Of a stretch of 64,000 bases of DNA, positions 1 through 9,097 are shown one piece after another. How positions within the stretch are numbered: the stretch's first letter is position 1; each line of letters opens with the position of its first letter. The stretch covers positions 4,209,501 to 4,273,500 of the forward strand of contig NZ_CP009533.1 in the NCBI RefSeq assembly GCF_000761155.1. Reading direction: 5' to 3'. The position numbers and the translations under genes were made by a program. The stretch comes from Pseudomonas rhizosphaerae (GTDB lineage Bacteria; Pseudomonadota; Gammaproteobacteria; Pseudomonadales; Pseudomonadaceae). The notes beneath the pieces are model-generated. The model worked only from the letters and a program-made list of their open reading frames with translations. It was not told the origin of the DNA and did not search any database.

Positions 1-696
1 GATTTCCCAGGCACCGGGCAGGCGCGAGAGGACCTTCTTGCTGCCTTCGCGCATGCTGGTGTAGGTGCGGCTGGAAAGAATCTTGGCCAGGTAGTTGGAC
101 AGGCCGCCGACATTGCGCGAAATCGACATGTCGTTGTCGTTGAGGATCACCAGCATGTCGGCGTTGACTTCCGGCGCATGGTTGAGCGCTTCGAACGCCA
201 TGCCTGCTGTGAGCGCGCCATCGCCGATCACGGCAATCGCCTTGCGCCCGCTGTTTTGCAGGCGCGCGCCGATCGCCATGCCCAGCGCGGCACTGATGGA
301 CGTGCTGGAATGACCGACGCCGAAGGTGTCGTATTCGCTTTCGCTGCGGCGCGGGAAGGCGGCGATGCCGTCCTTCTGGCGCAGGCTGGCCATGCGTTCG
401 CGGCGACCGGTGAGGATCTTGTGCGGATAGGCCTGGTGGCCCACGTCCCAGACCAGACGATCGTCGGGCGTGTCGAAGACGTAATGCAGGGCGATGGTCA
501 GCTCGATGACGCCCAGGCCGGCACCGAAATGCCCGCCGGTCTGGCCGACCGTATAGAGCAGCTCCTGGCGCAGTTCGTCTGCCAGTGTTTCGAGCTCGGC
601 TTCGCCCAGACGGCGCAGGCCGGCAGGAGTGTCAGCACGGTCGAGCAATGGCGTCGCCGGGCGTTCGCGGGGGATCTCTTGAAACGTCGTGGGCAT
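1..696 (-). CDS. dxs: 1-deoxy-D-xylulose-5-phosphate synthase (N-terminal part, runs off window)
   Basis: Reading the minus strand from the ATG at 696 gives an unbroken frame of 232 codons to the window edge, starting [13 protein letters not shown]. The protein contains [17 protein letters not shown] and the thiamine-diphosphate-binding stretch [17 protein letters not shown], both typical of the first third of DXS, a protein of roughly 620-630 residues. DXS condenses pyruvate and glyceraldehyde-3-phosphate to DXP, the first step of the MEP isoprenoid pathway, in the cytoplasm. It lies 92 bp downstream of ispA on the same strand, the common xseB-ispA-dxs arrangement of gammaproteobacteria. Only the N-terminal TPP domain is inside the window, so the integrity of the rest cannot be judged. 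Confidence 0.96.
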   Translation of the reverse strand, partial: MPTTFQEIPRERPATPLLDRADTPAGLRRLGEAELETLADELRQELLYTVGQTGGHFGAGLGVIELTIALHYVFDTPDDRLVWDVGHQAYPHKILTGRRERMASLRQKDGIAAFPRRSESEYDTFGVGHSSTSISAALGMAIGARLQNSGRKAIAVIGDGALTAGMAFEALNHAPEVNADMLVILNDNDMSISRNVGGLSNYLAKILSSRTYTSMREGSKKVLSRLPGAWEI

Positions 697-788
697 CAGG
701 CGAATCGTTATGAGTTTTAAGAATGAAGCAGTTTACCTGATGCGGCGTCGGCTGCGCACGCGCTCGTCAGTTGCATGGCGTCACAATG

Positions 789-1676
789 TCAGTTGCGGCG
801 CGTCACAATGTAGCGTGCCAGCTCGCGCAGCGGCTCGGCTGCGGCATCGAAAGGCTGCAAGGCGTGCAAGGCCTGGTCGCGCAGCTCCAGGGCATAGAGC
901 TTGGCCGCTTCCAGACCAAGCAGGGCTGGATAGGTGGGTTTGTTCAAGGCGATATCGGCACCTTGGCGTTTGCCCAGGGTGGCCGTATCGCTTTCGACAT
1001 CGAGGATGTCGTCCTGCACCTGGAAGGCCAGCCCCACTGCCTGGGCGTAGTCCTGCAGGCATTCGAGCTGCGCGGATTCGGCACGTGCGCTGGCCAGCGC
1101 GCCGAGGCGTACGCTGGCTTCGATCAAGGCGCCGGTCTTGTGCCGATGCATGAATGCCAGCGCGTGCTGGTCCAGTTGCAGGCCTACCGAGCCCAGGTCG
1201 ATGGCCTGGCCGCCGACCATGCCGGCCGGACCGGCGGCCTGGGCCAGTACCTGGACCATGCTCAGCCGGATGGCATCGCTCTGCGGGCTCAGGAGCGGGT
1301 CGAGCAGCGCGGTGAAGGCCAGGCTCTGCAGGCCGTCGCCGGCGAGGATTGCGCAGGCTTCGTCGAACGCCTTGTGGGTGGTCGGCTGGCCCCGGCGCAG
1401 GTCGTCGTCGTCCATGGCCGGCAGGTCGTCGTGCACCAGCGAGTAGGCGTGAATCAGTTCAACGGCACAGGCCGCACCGTTAGCCTGGCGCGCGTCGGCG
1501 CCCAGGGCCTCGCAAGCGGCATAGGCCAGCAGCGGGCGGACTCGCTTGCCACCGTTCATGACGCTGTAGCGCATGGCCTGGTACAGCCGGGCCAGTTGCG
1601 CCGAGGGCGGCACGAACAGACCTTGCAGGGCGCCATCCACGCGCTGTTGGCAGAGAGCCTGGTAGGCAGCGATCAT
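789..1676 (-). CDS. ispA: Farnesyl diphosphate synthase (polyprenyl synthetase)
   Basis: A 295-residue trans-isoprenyl diphosphate synthase that condenses IPP with DMAPP/GPP to give farnesyl diphosphate. The first aspartate-rich motif [11 protein letters not shown] is at residues 82-92 and the second, QDDILD, at about 220-225. GGKRVRP at 42-48 binds diphosphate. The length is normal for bacterial IspA. The start codon overlaps the end of xseB by 4 bp, so the two are translationally coupled. With dxs immediately downstream, the operon supplies both the first MEP enzyme and the main prenyl chain-elongation enzyme. Confidence 0.97.
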   Translation of the reverse strand: MIAAYQALCQQRVDGALQGLFVPPSAQLARLYQAMRYSVMNGGKRVRPLLAYAACEALGADARQANGAACAVELIHAYSLVHDDLPAMDDDDLRRGQPTTHKAFDEACAILAGDGLQSLAFTALLDPLLSPQSDAIRLSMVQVLAQAAGPAGMVGGQAIDLGSVGLQLDQHALAFMHRHKTGALIEASVRLGALASARAESAQLECLQDYAQAVGLAFQVQDDILDVESDTATLGKRQGADIALNKPTYPALLGLEAAKLYALELRDQALHALQPFDAAAEPLRELARYIVTRRN

Positions 1677-1915
1677 TCAGGCTGTTCCGTTTCGAAGGGT
1701 TCTTCGGTGAGTTCGCCGTCCTTTTCCAGCAGGACCTGCACTTTCTGCTCGGCCTGGGCCAGGGCGCTCTGGCAGTCGCGGGTAAGGCGGATGCCGTTCT
1801 CGAAGGCGCTCAGCGAATCTTCCAGCGAGAGCTCGCCGTTCTCCAGGCGTTCGACCAGCGTTTGCAGGTCGGCAAGGGATTGTTCGAAATCCAGGGAGGC
1901 TTTTTTGCGGGCCAT
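1673..1915 (-). CDS. xseB: Exodeoxyribonuclease VII small subunit
   Basis: An 80-residue protein beginning [17 protein letters not shown], with the family pattern [16 protein letters not shown] at about 21-36 and a charged, glutamate-rich C-terminus. XseB forms the multi-copy small subunit of exonuclease VII, which degrades single-stranded DNA together with XseA (not in this window). It is the first gene of the xseB-ispA-dxs operon on the minus strand. It also marks the left border of the accessory cluster: the next gene upstream on this strand ends 93 bp away and is unrelated. Confidence 0.96.
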   Translation of the reverse strand: MARKKASLDFEQSLADLQTLVERLENGELSLEDSLSAFENGIRLTRDCQSALAQAEQKVQVLLEKDGELTEEPFETEQPE

Positions 1916-1985
1916 GGCAGCGGTCTCGGCGAGAGGGATTGAAACCGGGCGACGTTAGCAGACAGGCGGCCGTGGGGCAAATGGG

Positions 1986-2002
1986 AGCGCCGCCACGGCG
2001 CT
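1986..2002 (-). terminator. Stem-loop after the alcohol dehydrogenase gene (weak terminator candidate)
   Basis: AGCGCCG-cca-CGGCGCT forms a perfect 7-bp stem with a 3-nt loop just past the stop codon of the dehydrogenase at 2009. The minus-strand 3' side reads CCCATTTGCCCC, with only three consecutive T, so intrinsic termination would be weak. An overlapping palindrome GCGCTTAGCGC spans about 2000-2010. It could separate the accessory cluster from xseB. Confidence 0.35.
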
Positions 2003-2008
2003 TAGCGC

Positions 2009-3046
2009 CTACAGCCTCTGGACCTGCTCGTCGGGGACGTGCATCACCGCGCGATAGCTCACGCGGCCTTTTCGCAGTTGACGGATGGCATGGTTGACGT
2101 CTTCCAGCGGCCAGGATTGCACCCAGGGTCGCACCTGGCGCGCCGCCGCGAAGGCCAGGGTATCGAGGATGTCCTGGCGACCACCGACATTGGCGGTGGT
2201 GATGCTCAAGGTCTTGTACATCATGGCCGCAATGTCGAATGTCACCGGCGGGGGCATGCCGGCAAAACACAGGACGCCGTGGGGCCTGAGCATGGCGACG
2301 ATGGCCGACCAGTCACAGGCGACCGCGCTGGTCACCAGAATGTAGTCCAGGGCATTGTTCACCTGATGGCACTCGACGCTCTGGCTCAGGTCGACGAAAC
2401 GATTGGCGCCCAGGGTCAGGGCGTCGCGCTGCTTGTGTGCACTGCTCGACAGGGCGGTGACGCGACAACCGCGCTTGGCTGCGAACTGGACGGCCAGGTG
2501 CCCCAGGCCACCGATACCGACGATGCCCACCGCCATGCCGGGCCAGGTGGCGCGCTTGAGTGCCGTGTAGACGGTAACGCCAGCGCAGAGCAGGGGCGCG
2601 GCGTGTTCACTGCTCAATTCATCCGGTATGGGAAACACGAAGCGGCTGTCGCAGTACATATAGTCGGCCAATCCGCCGCGCTCACCGTGGGTGCAGGTGG
2701 CGATCAGGCAGGGGCAGTGCTGCTCTTCGCCGCGTAGGCAGAATTCGCAGGCCAGGCAGGCGCTGCGGTACCAGCCAACGCCCACACGCTGGCCGAGGCG
2801 CAGGCCGGCGACGTTTTCACCCACGGCGCTGATACGGCCGATCACTTCATGCCCGCACACCTGCGGGTAGACGCTGGCATCGCCCCAGTGGCCGTCGATC
2901 AGGTGCAGATCACTGCTGCACAGGCCGCAATGGGTGACCTGGATTTCCACGTCCATGGGTTTCAAGGGCGGGCTTTGGTAGCTCAGCGTCATCAGTTCGC
3001 GCTGGGATTGCGCGGCCGCCCAGGCGGTGACCAGGCGCCCGCTCAT
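2009..3046 (-). CDS. Zinc-dependent alcohol dehydrogenase (CAD/YahK type)
   Basis: A 345-residue medium-chain dehydrogenase. Catalytic zinc ligands are C40 (HCGLCSSD), H66 (VCGHE) and a cysteine near 154. Structural zinc ligands are C97, C100, C103 and C111. The Rossmann motif GIGGLGHLA lies at 177-185. This subfamily (cinnamyl-alcohol/YahK type) usually reduces aldehydes with NADPH. The start overlaps the stop of the sulfotransferase/reductase megaenzyme as ATGA, so the two are translationally coupled. The megaenzyme ends in a thioester reductase that releases an aldehyde, so the likely role is further reduction to an alcohol, or the reverse oxidation. The substrate is inferred from context only. 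Confidence 0.9.
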   Translation of the reverse strand: MSGRLVTAWAAAQSQRELMTLSYQSPPLKPMDVEIQVTHCGLCSSDLHLIDGHWGDASVYPQVCGHEVIGRISAVGENVAGLRLGQRVGVGWYRSACLACEFCLRGEEQHCPCLIATCTHGERGGLADYMYCDSRFVFPIPDELSSEHAAPLLCAGVTVYTALKRATWPGMAVGIVGIGGLGHLAVQFAAKRGCRVTALSSSAHKQRDALTLGANRFVDLSQSVECHQVNNALDYILVTSAVACDWSAIVAMLRPHGVLCFAGMPPPVTFDIAAMMYKTLSITTANVGGRQDILDTLAFAAARQVRPWVQSWPLEDVNHAIRQLRKGRVSYRAVMHVPDEQVQRL

Positions 3047-6000
3047 CGACAGGCCTGCTCAAGGGTACGAAGCAATTGCCGGGTCAGCCGTGCGGCCCAC
3101 TGCGGGTTGAGGCGAATCGGCGAGGTGCGGGGAAATTCCAGATCGTTGGCGGGCGCGGTGGCGGCCAGGTCGTCGAGCATCATCGGCAGGATCAGGCGGG
3201 TCTTGGCGATGATCGGGTGCTGCCGGGTGTCGTTGTCCAGGCGCAGCCGCCAGCGTGCCAGTGGCACTGGTGCGAAGCTGCCCGGGGCGAGATTGTCGGC
3301 CACCCAGCCGCAAAGGATCTGCCAAGGCAAGGCACCGTGTGGATGACACAGGTTCGAGGTTCGGCCCAGCCTGTCGGCGGGTGCCTGGAGCGCCAGTTGC
3401 ACCATGATCTGCGCTGCAACGTCGACGGGCGTCAGGTTGACACCGCCGTCGAGGTCGGCCGGCCAGCATCCCAGTAGTATGCAGGCGCCCAGCAGCAGGC
3501 AGACGTAGTCGTTGTCGTTGACGCTGCTGTGCTCGACGTCGAGCGGCGCGGCCAGGTCGCCACAACGGGCGATGATGACGGGCAGGCCATGCTCGCGCGC
3601 GGCATTCAGCGTCATGGCTTCGGCCACCTGCTTGCTCTCCTCGTACCCGGTCCTGGCGCTGCCGCCTCCGGCCAGGGCGGACACCAGCAGCAGTGGCATC
3701 GCACCGTCGAGGGCCAACTGGACGATCTGCGCGGTGCCTTCGACATTGCACGGCACTAGATTGGCATAGGGCTTGATCCAATTGACCTCGGCCCCGGCGT
3801 GAATCACGCAGTCGACGCTGTCCACGAGGCCTCGGTAGGCGGCTGGCGAAAGGCCCAGGTGCGCGGCCGCCAGGTCGCCGCATTCCATCTGCAACTTGCC
3901 CAGCCACTCCAGGGAGACACCGGGCGGGACCAGGCCGTGACGTTGCAGGTTGGCCAGGCAGCGTCGTCGTGCGTCGGGCAGGTCCTTGGCGCGAACCAGG
4001 CAGACGACCTGCTCGACCTCGGGATGGCGGGCGAGGGCGGCCATGAGGAACGCGCCGAAGAAGCCCGTGGCGCCCGTCAGCAGGATGCGCTTGCGCGGTT
4101 GGGTGCGGTAGCCGTGGAGAATTTCTTCACCGCGTTGCGGCCCGCGGACAAACGCATACCGCGCTGCCTCCACCGCCACTTCGCGCAAGGTCGATGCCAC
4201 AGGCAACCCGGCTTGGGCGCGCTCGATGGCCAGCGCCATGCCTTGCAGGTGCGTGTCGTCGAGCAGTGCAGCGAGGGAGAGTTGCACGTCGAAAGTGTGG
4301 TTGAGTTCGAGCAGCAATTCGCTCAATTGCAGGCTGCCGCCGCGGTCGAAGAAATCATCGTCTTCGTGCAGGGCGGGAATGTCATCGCCCAGCACCCCTT
4401 GCCATACCGTCGCAACCCGAGCCTGGGTGCCGCTTAGCTGTGCCGGCTTTTCAGGCAGTGGCACGGCTTGGCCCAGGTGTGCGGTGCTCAACGGCTCGCG
4501 TTTCTGGTTATGGCCGGCCTCCAGCCGAGCCACGGCATAGTAGGCGCTGGGCACGGCGAAGAACGGCAGGTGCAAGGCGGCCCAGGTTCGCAGCTCGGTG
4601 GCCGAGGGCGGGTGCGCAGGGTTGGCGGGGACCACGTAGGCCAGCAACTGGCGGGCGGCGCCTTCGTGACGGCTGCCCAGGTGGGTCTGGGCGACCAGCG
4701 GGTGGCTGTTCAAGACCTGCTCGACGTTTTCCGGATGCACCTTGTAGCCGCGTATCTTGAGGTGGGCGCTGTCGCGGCCAAGCAGTCGCAGCCGGCCGTT
4801 GCCCAGCCAGACAACGCGATCGCCGGTATCGAACAGGCCGCTATGGGCGGGCGCACGGTCGTTCGGCTGGCCAAGGTAGCCACTGAACAGCCCCGGCGTA
4901 CGCAGGTGCAAGTGGCCCGCAGCGCGGCAAGGCACTGGCTGGCCTTCCAGGTCGAGCACCTGCGCCTCTACGCCCTTGATCAGTTGCAGGGTGCCGTCGT
5001 CATGCTTGAGCGCAACGTCGCCTGCTTCGTTGGAGCCGTACAGGTCGACCAGACGGCAGTCGGGTAGCAGCGCCCGGACCTTGGCGCGCAGGGCCGCCGA
5101 CAGGTTTTCGCCGCTGCTCCAGAGTACCTGCAGGCCTGCGCAGCGGGCCACGAAGCGGATGTCTTCGCGCACCAACCCTTGCAACAGTGACGGCGTGATC
5201 ATGATCTGCTGCAGTCTGTTGTCGGCGATGAAATCCATCAGCCGAAGCGGGTCCAGCACCACGTCGTCGGCGATGACAACGGTGGTGCATCCACTCAGTA
5301 GCGGGTAGTACAGGTAGCCGGTGAGCCAGGCATTGAAGCCTACTCGCTGTCCGGGTTGCAGGTAGGTCTGCCACAGCCCCAGGGAGTCGAGCATGGCCGA
5401 CGGCGCCATCAGCGCTACCTTGGCCGGACCGCTGGTGCCCGAGGTCAGCAGGCCATAGGCGACCCCTGGGCGCGTGGGCGTCCACGCCGGGCTGTCGACG
5501 GCGGCTGGCCGGGTGAACTGGGTTTCCAGCAAGCGCGGTTGGGCGGTTGGCAGTTGTCGAGCGGTGTCCTGATCGCACAGCACCAGGCAATCGCCCAGGC
5601 GCGCCAGGAGTTGCTGACAATGATGAGCGCTGTACCAGCTCGGTACTTCAAGATAAGGGCGGCCAGCCAGGGCGGAGGCCGTCATGGCCACCACCGTGTG
5701 AACGTTCTTGCGTTTGAACAGCACCGTCCAGGCATCGGGCGCCAAGCGGGCCTGCAAGACCCTCGCCAGTTGCTGCGCCTGATCGTGCAGTTGGCGCAGG
5801 GTAAGGCTGTGGTGCCCGTCGCTGACCGCGATGTGATCCGGATCGGCGGCCACGGCCGTGCTGAACGTGTCCAGCCAGTCGGGAGTGGCCGCCGTGGCCT
5901 GGTTGAAATGATTGAAGGTGACCCAGTCATCGCGACTGCGCTCGCGCAGGCGCTGCAATTGCAGGGCACAGGCCTGCGCGGCGGGCAGGGGCGAGGGACC

Positions 6001-7128
6001 TGTGCGGCCTTGTGCATCTAGCAGGTGGAAGCCGGTTTCGCTCAACAAACCGATCACGCAGCTTTGCGCTACCAGCGTATCGATGGCCGGCTGTTGCGCC
6101 GCCGCGCTGGTTTCACAACTGGCCAGCAGCAGTGGCTGGCCACCCAGCCCTCGCAGTTCAGACAGGCTCTGGGCGTCTGTGGAAGTGAAGCTCGACGTAT
6201 CGAGGGCGTGGCAGTTCGCGTAGGGGAATTGGGCAACCCGCCACAGCAGATGGCTCAGATCCTCGTCACCGCGGTGCAACAGCACGATGTCCAAGGTCGC
6301 CGCGGGCGCGTGGTACAGGCTACGCAGCATACCGACCGCACCACCCGGTCGATATCGAGCGGCCTGCAAGGCGAAGAATCGATAGATAGGCTGGGCCCGA
6401 GTGGCGCATTCTTCGATCACGACGGGGTAGGTCCGGTCGGGGTGGTGCACCGCTGCGAAGCCGGTCGAGCGCTGCGCCTCCTCGTGCCAGCCTTTGAAAA
6501 ACTGCCAGGCGGCTACCTCTTGCGCTTGCCATTGCAGCATGCTCGCACTGAACGGTACGCCCAGAAAATCGCACAGGGTGCTCAAGCCGCCGGTGCTGTC
6601 CTGCATCAAGTCATGATCGCTTTCCAAGGCCAGCAGACTTTGGGCCGGGCAGACCCGATGCACGCGCCAGTACAGCGCCAGCAGTTCGTCGAAGCCCGAC
6701 TCGTCGGGGTCGAACCAAGTGCCTTCGCCCTGGGTGCCGACTCGGTACAGCGACTGCATGACTGCCTCTGGCTCGCGAACCAGGAACACGTGCTTGAACT
6801 GCTGCAACCAGCCATCGCTGATTTGGGCAAAATCGCAGAACCAGGCGATTTCCTTGCTCAGCAGCACGGACTTGTCGGCAGGCAGTGCGCCATGGGCCAG
6901 TGCCTCCAGCGCCTGGCCGTAGGTCGGCACAGGCTCGCGATTGCCGGTCCTGCGTCGGGTGTCGAGTACGTTGCGATATTTCTCGGGCCAGTGTTGCAGC
7001 AAGAACGGTTCGCTAAGCCGTTCGTGCAATACGTGCACGGCGGGGTGTTCCATCACACAACGTTCCAGCGCGGTGGAGCGGCTTCTGGAGACAGCCCAGA
7101 TGATCACTCGCAGCGGTCGCATCAACAT
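3043..7128 (-). CDS. Fusion protein: sulfotransferase - adenylation - carrier - thioester reductase
   Basis: A 1361-residue cytoplasmic multidomain enzyme. Residues 1-260 are a P-loop sulfotransferase (WAVSRSRSTALER at 11-23 for the 5'-phosphosulfate; FLVREPEAVMQS at 115-126 for the 3'-phosphate). About 270-400 is an unassigned linker. Residues 405-890 are an adenylation domain: YGLLTSGTSGPAK at 558-570, LYGSNEAGD at 696-704, DTGD at 767-770, GRDSAHLKIRGYK at 784-796 and catalytic K876. A carrier domain covers about 897-965 (GGSLQ, candidate phosphopantetheine S932). Residues 1011-1361 are an SDR thioester reductase with TGATGFFG at 1018 and catalytic S1150, Y1162 and K1166. A carboxylic acid would be activated, tethered and released as aldehyde or alcohol, and a sulfonate added by the N-terminal domain. 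AAGGAG lies 7 nt before the ATG. Asn599 replaces the Asp that usually binds an alpha-amine. The substrate is unknown. Confidence 0.93.
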   Translation of the reverse strand: MLMRPLRVIIWAVSRSRSTALERCVMEHPAVHVLHERLSEPFLLQHWPEKYRNVLDTRRRTGNREPVPTYGQALEALAHGALPADKSVLLSKEIAWFCDFAQISDGWLQQFKHVFLVREPEAVMQSLYRVGTQGEGTWFDPDESGFDELLALYWRVHRVCPAQSLLALESDHDLMQDSTGGLSTLCDFLGVPFSASMLQWQAQEVAAWQFFKGWHEEAQRSTGFAAVHHPDRTYPVVIEECATRAQPIYRFFALQAARYRPGGAVGMLRSLYHAPAATLDIVLLHRGDEDLSHLLWRVAQFPYANCHALDTSSFTSTDAQSLSELRGLGGQPLLLASCETSAAAQQPAIDTLVAQSCVIGLLSETGFHLLDAQGRTGPSPLPAAQACALQLQRLRERSRDDWVTFNHFNQATAATPDWLDTFSTAVAADPDHIAVSDGHHSLTLRQLHDQAQQLARVLQARLAPDAWTVLFKRKNVHTVVAMTASALAGRPYLEVPSWYSAHHCQQLLARLGDCLVLCDQDTARQLPTAQPRLLETQFTRPAAVDSPAWTPTRPGVAYGLLTSGTSGPAKVALMAPSAMLDSLGLWQTYLQPGQRVGFNAWLTGYLYYPLLSGCTTVVIADDVVLDPLRLMDFIADNRLQQIMITPSLLQGLVREDIRFVARCAGLQVLWSSGENLSAALRAKVRALLPDCRLVDLYGSNEAGDVALKHDDGTLQLIKGVEAQVLDLEGQPVPCRAAGHLHLRTPGLFSGYLGQPNDRAPAHSGLFDTGDRVVWLGNGRLRLLGRDSAHLKIRGYKVHPENVEQVLNSHPLVAQTHLGSRHEGAARQLLAYVVPANPAHPPSATELRTWAALHLPFFAVPSAYYAVARLEAGHNQKREPLSTAHLGQAVPLPEKPAQLSGTQARVATVWQGVLGDDIPALHEDDDFFDRGGSLQLSELLLELNHTFDVQLSLAALLDDTHLQGMALAIERAQAGLPVASTLREVAVEAARYAFVRGPQRGEEILHGYRTQPRKRILLTGATGFFGAFLMAALARHPEVEQVVCLVRAKDLPDARRRCLANLQRHGLVPPGVSLEWLGKLQMECGDLAAAHLGLSPAAYRGLVDSVDCVIHAGAEVNWIKPYANLVPCNVEGTAQIVQLALDGAMPLLLVSALAGGGSARTGYEESKQVAEAMTLNAAREHGLPVIIARCGDLAAPLDVEHSSVNDNDYVCLLLGACILLGCWPADLDGGVNLTPVDVAAQIMVQLALQAPADRLGRTSNLCHPHGALPWQILCGWVADNLAPGSFAPVPLARWRLRLDNDTRQHPIIAKTRLILPMMLDDLAATAPANDLEFPRTSPIRLNPQWAARLTRQLLRTLEQACR

Positions 7129-7142
7129 GTCCAGCTCCTTGG

Positions 7143-8087
7143 TTAACTACGCAGCACCCAGAACCCGGATGCAGCAATCAGGCCCATGCCCAAGACCATG
7201 CGGGCATCGGGGACCTCACTGAAAAGGGCAAAACTCCAAAACATCGCAAAGGGCAAATAGCTGTAATCGAAAGTGCCCACCACCGCGCTTGGGCCTATCT
7301 GATAGGCCTTGGCAACGCCGATGCTCATCAGCACCATCAGTACCGCCAGCAGCCCCATCAGTAGCCATTGCGCCGGCCCCATCGCTACCCACTGCGAGGC
7401 CAGGAAGTTATACGGCAATGACGGCTGCGCAGGGCTCGGCAGTCCATGACTCAACAGTGCCAGCGCACCGACCAGGCACAGGCACACATTGAGATTGAGT
7501 GCCAAGGACAGCGCGCAGTGGCTGCTGCAACGAGCCCGGGTCACGATAGCGGCCACCGCGTAGAGCAAAGCGGCCAGCATCGGTAGCAGCGTCATGCCGG
7601 AAAAATCCCCAGCCGTCGGACGCAGGATGACCAGAACGCCGACGAAACCCAGGGCGATGGCCAACCAGCGGCGTGGACTCACGGGTTCGCGCAGCACCAG
7701 CGCCGACAGCAAGGCAATGAACAGCGGCGCGGTGTAGAGCGCCAGTGCAGCCAGACTCAGGCTCATGTGCGGCAGCGCAGCGTAGAAGGCGATCCACATC
7801 AGCGTCAGGGAGGCACTGCGCAGCAGAGTCCAGCGGTCGCAGACCAGGCTCCGCCAGGGGCTACCTTGCTGCGCCAGGCCCAGCCACAGCAGGAGCAGGA
7901 CGATGGCGATCGCCGAACGAACCAGGTACAGCTGCCATACCGTGAACTGACTACTGCCCAGCTTGACCAGTGCATCGGAGGCCGATACCAGGAATACGGA
8001 ACCTGTGATCAGCGCAGCGCCTGAGCGTCTATCCGGGAGGTGCACTCGCTGTTCCATGCCATTCACCCGTGCGGTCAGGCTTTGCAT
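7143..8087 (-). CDS. EamA/DMT-family exporter
   Basis: A 314-residue integral membrane protein with about ten hydrophobic helices and the duplicated EamA layout of drug/metabolite transporters (for example AALITGSVFLVSASDALVKL early and SIGVAKAYQIGPSAVVG in the second half). It is the first gene of operon A, ending 14 bp before the megaenzyme starts, and is transcribed divergently from the LysR gene. Export of the cluster product, or of a toxic intermediate, is the natural inference. The ATG at 8087 is used here. An alternative ATG at 8057 would remove ten residues, and neither start has a clear ribosome site. Confidence 0.88.
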   Translation of the reverse strand: MQSLTARVNGMEQRVHLPDRRSGAALITGSVFLVSASDALVKLGSSQFTVWQLYLVRSAIAIVLLLLWLGLAQQGSPWRSLVCDRWTLLRSASLTLMWIAFYAALPHMSLSLAALALYTAPLFIALLSALVLREPVSPRRWLAIALGFVGVLVILRPTAGDFSGMTLLPMLAALLYAVAAIVTRARCSSHCALSLALNLNVCLCLVGALALLSHGLPSPAQPSLPYNFLASQWVAMGPAQWLLMGLLAVLMVLMSIGVAKAYQIGPSAVVGTFDYSYLPFAMFWSFALFSEVPDARMVLGMGLIAASGFWVLRS

Positions 8088-8149
8088 GATGCGCTAAAAG
8101 GTGACATGGTTTGAAACGACCATTTCGTCGGCCAGGGCAACTTCAGGTT
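8088..8149. promoter_or_regulatory. Divergent promoter region between the exporter and the LysR gene
   Basis: These 62 bp separate the divergent exporter operon and the LysR-type regulator. That is the classical position for a LysR protein that represses itself and controls the opposite operon. No convincing -35/-10 pair or T-N11-A box could be fixed by eye, so only the location is annotated. Confidence 0.4.
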
Positions 8150-9094
8150 ATGGAAAACCTCCGCCGTAAATTACCGCCGCTCTCCAGTCTGATTCCGTTC
8201 GAAGCCGCTGCACGGCTGCAGAGTTTTTCTCGGGCGGCGCAAGAGCTGCACCTTACCCAGACGGCCATCAGCCGTCAGATTCGCTCGCTCGAGGAAAACC
8301 TGGGCGTGCAATTGTTCGATCGCAAGAGCCGAGGGGTTTTCCTGACCGAGTCGGGCGAAAGCTTTCGCCTGACGGTCACCCAGGCATTGTTCGACATCGC
8401 CCGGCAGGCGGAGAAGCTGCGCGAGCACCGGGCGGCGCCTTCGCAGGTTGTGCTGTCGTCGCAGCTTGTCGAGGCGTTCTACCTGTTCATGCCGGCCTTG
8501 TCGGGCTTTCACCAGCAGCATCCGCACATCGAGCTCAAGCTGCATTCCACGCTGGTCGCCATCGGCGATGACCAGGCACGTTTCGATGTGGCCGTGCAGA
8601 CCCTGGGCCGCGCCAGCGCCGACCATGTGCTGCTGTTCAGTGCGCCCGACGACGTGTTCCCCGTGTGCAGCCCAAACTACTTCAAAACCATCTCCAAATG
8701 GCTGACTCTGGATGGCCTGCCCAAATGCCGTCTGCTGCATTACGAGTCGCCATCGCAGGACTTCGTGGTCTGGGACCAATGGCTGCAAAGCGTCGGTGCG
8801 GGGTTTCGCGTTGGTCGTCAGGGCATGTGCTTCAACAGTTTCCCGGTCATGATGCAAGCGGCCGTGGAAGGGCACGGCATTGCCTTGGGGTGGGGCATGA
8901 CCACGCGGCAGATGCTGGCCGACGGCAGGCTGGTGCGTGTGCTGGACAAACGCCTGTCCATGGCCGACGCGCTGGGCGTCTACAAGTGGCATGCCAATCC
9001 GCTCTCGCCGGCTGCCCGGCTATTGGTGCAGTGGCTGCAGCAGCTTTTGCTGGACACCAAGCCTGTGCTGGAACTGGAAAGAGTATCGGCCTGA
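8150..9094 (+). CDS. LysR-type transcriptional regulator
   Basis: A 314-residue LTTR. The winged-helix domain occupies about residues 1-65 (LIPFEAAARLQSFSRAAQE then LTQTAISRQIRSLEENLG), followed by a substrate-binding domain with the family pattern DDVFPVCSPNY. The GcvA-like N-terminus LPPLSSLIPFEAAAR is typical of many Pseudomonas LTTRs. The ATG at 8150 is preferred over an in-frame TTG at 8111 because it begins the conserved domain directly. The gene lies between the two minus-strand operons, divergent from the exporter and convergent with the APS kinase, and is the only regulator in the cluster. Its ligand is unknown. Confidence 0.92.
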   Translation: MENLRRKLPPLSSLIPFEAAARLQSFSRAAQELHLTQTAISRQIRSLEENLGVQLFDRKSRGVFLTESGESFRLTVTQALFDIARQAEKLREHRAAPSQVVLSSQLVEAFYLFMPALSGFHQQHPHIELKLHSTLVAIGDDQARFDVAVQTLGRASADHVLLFSAPDDVFPVCSPNYFKTISKWLTLDGLPKCRLLHYESPSQDFVVWDQWLQSVGAGFRVGRQGMCFNSFPVMMQAAVEGHGIALGWGMTTRQMLADGRLVRVLDKRLSMADALGVYKWHANPLSPAARLLVQWLQQLLLDTKPVLELERVSA

Positions 9095-9097
9095 CGT

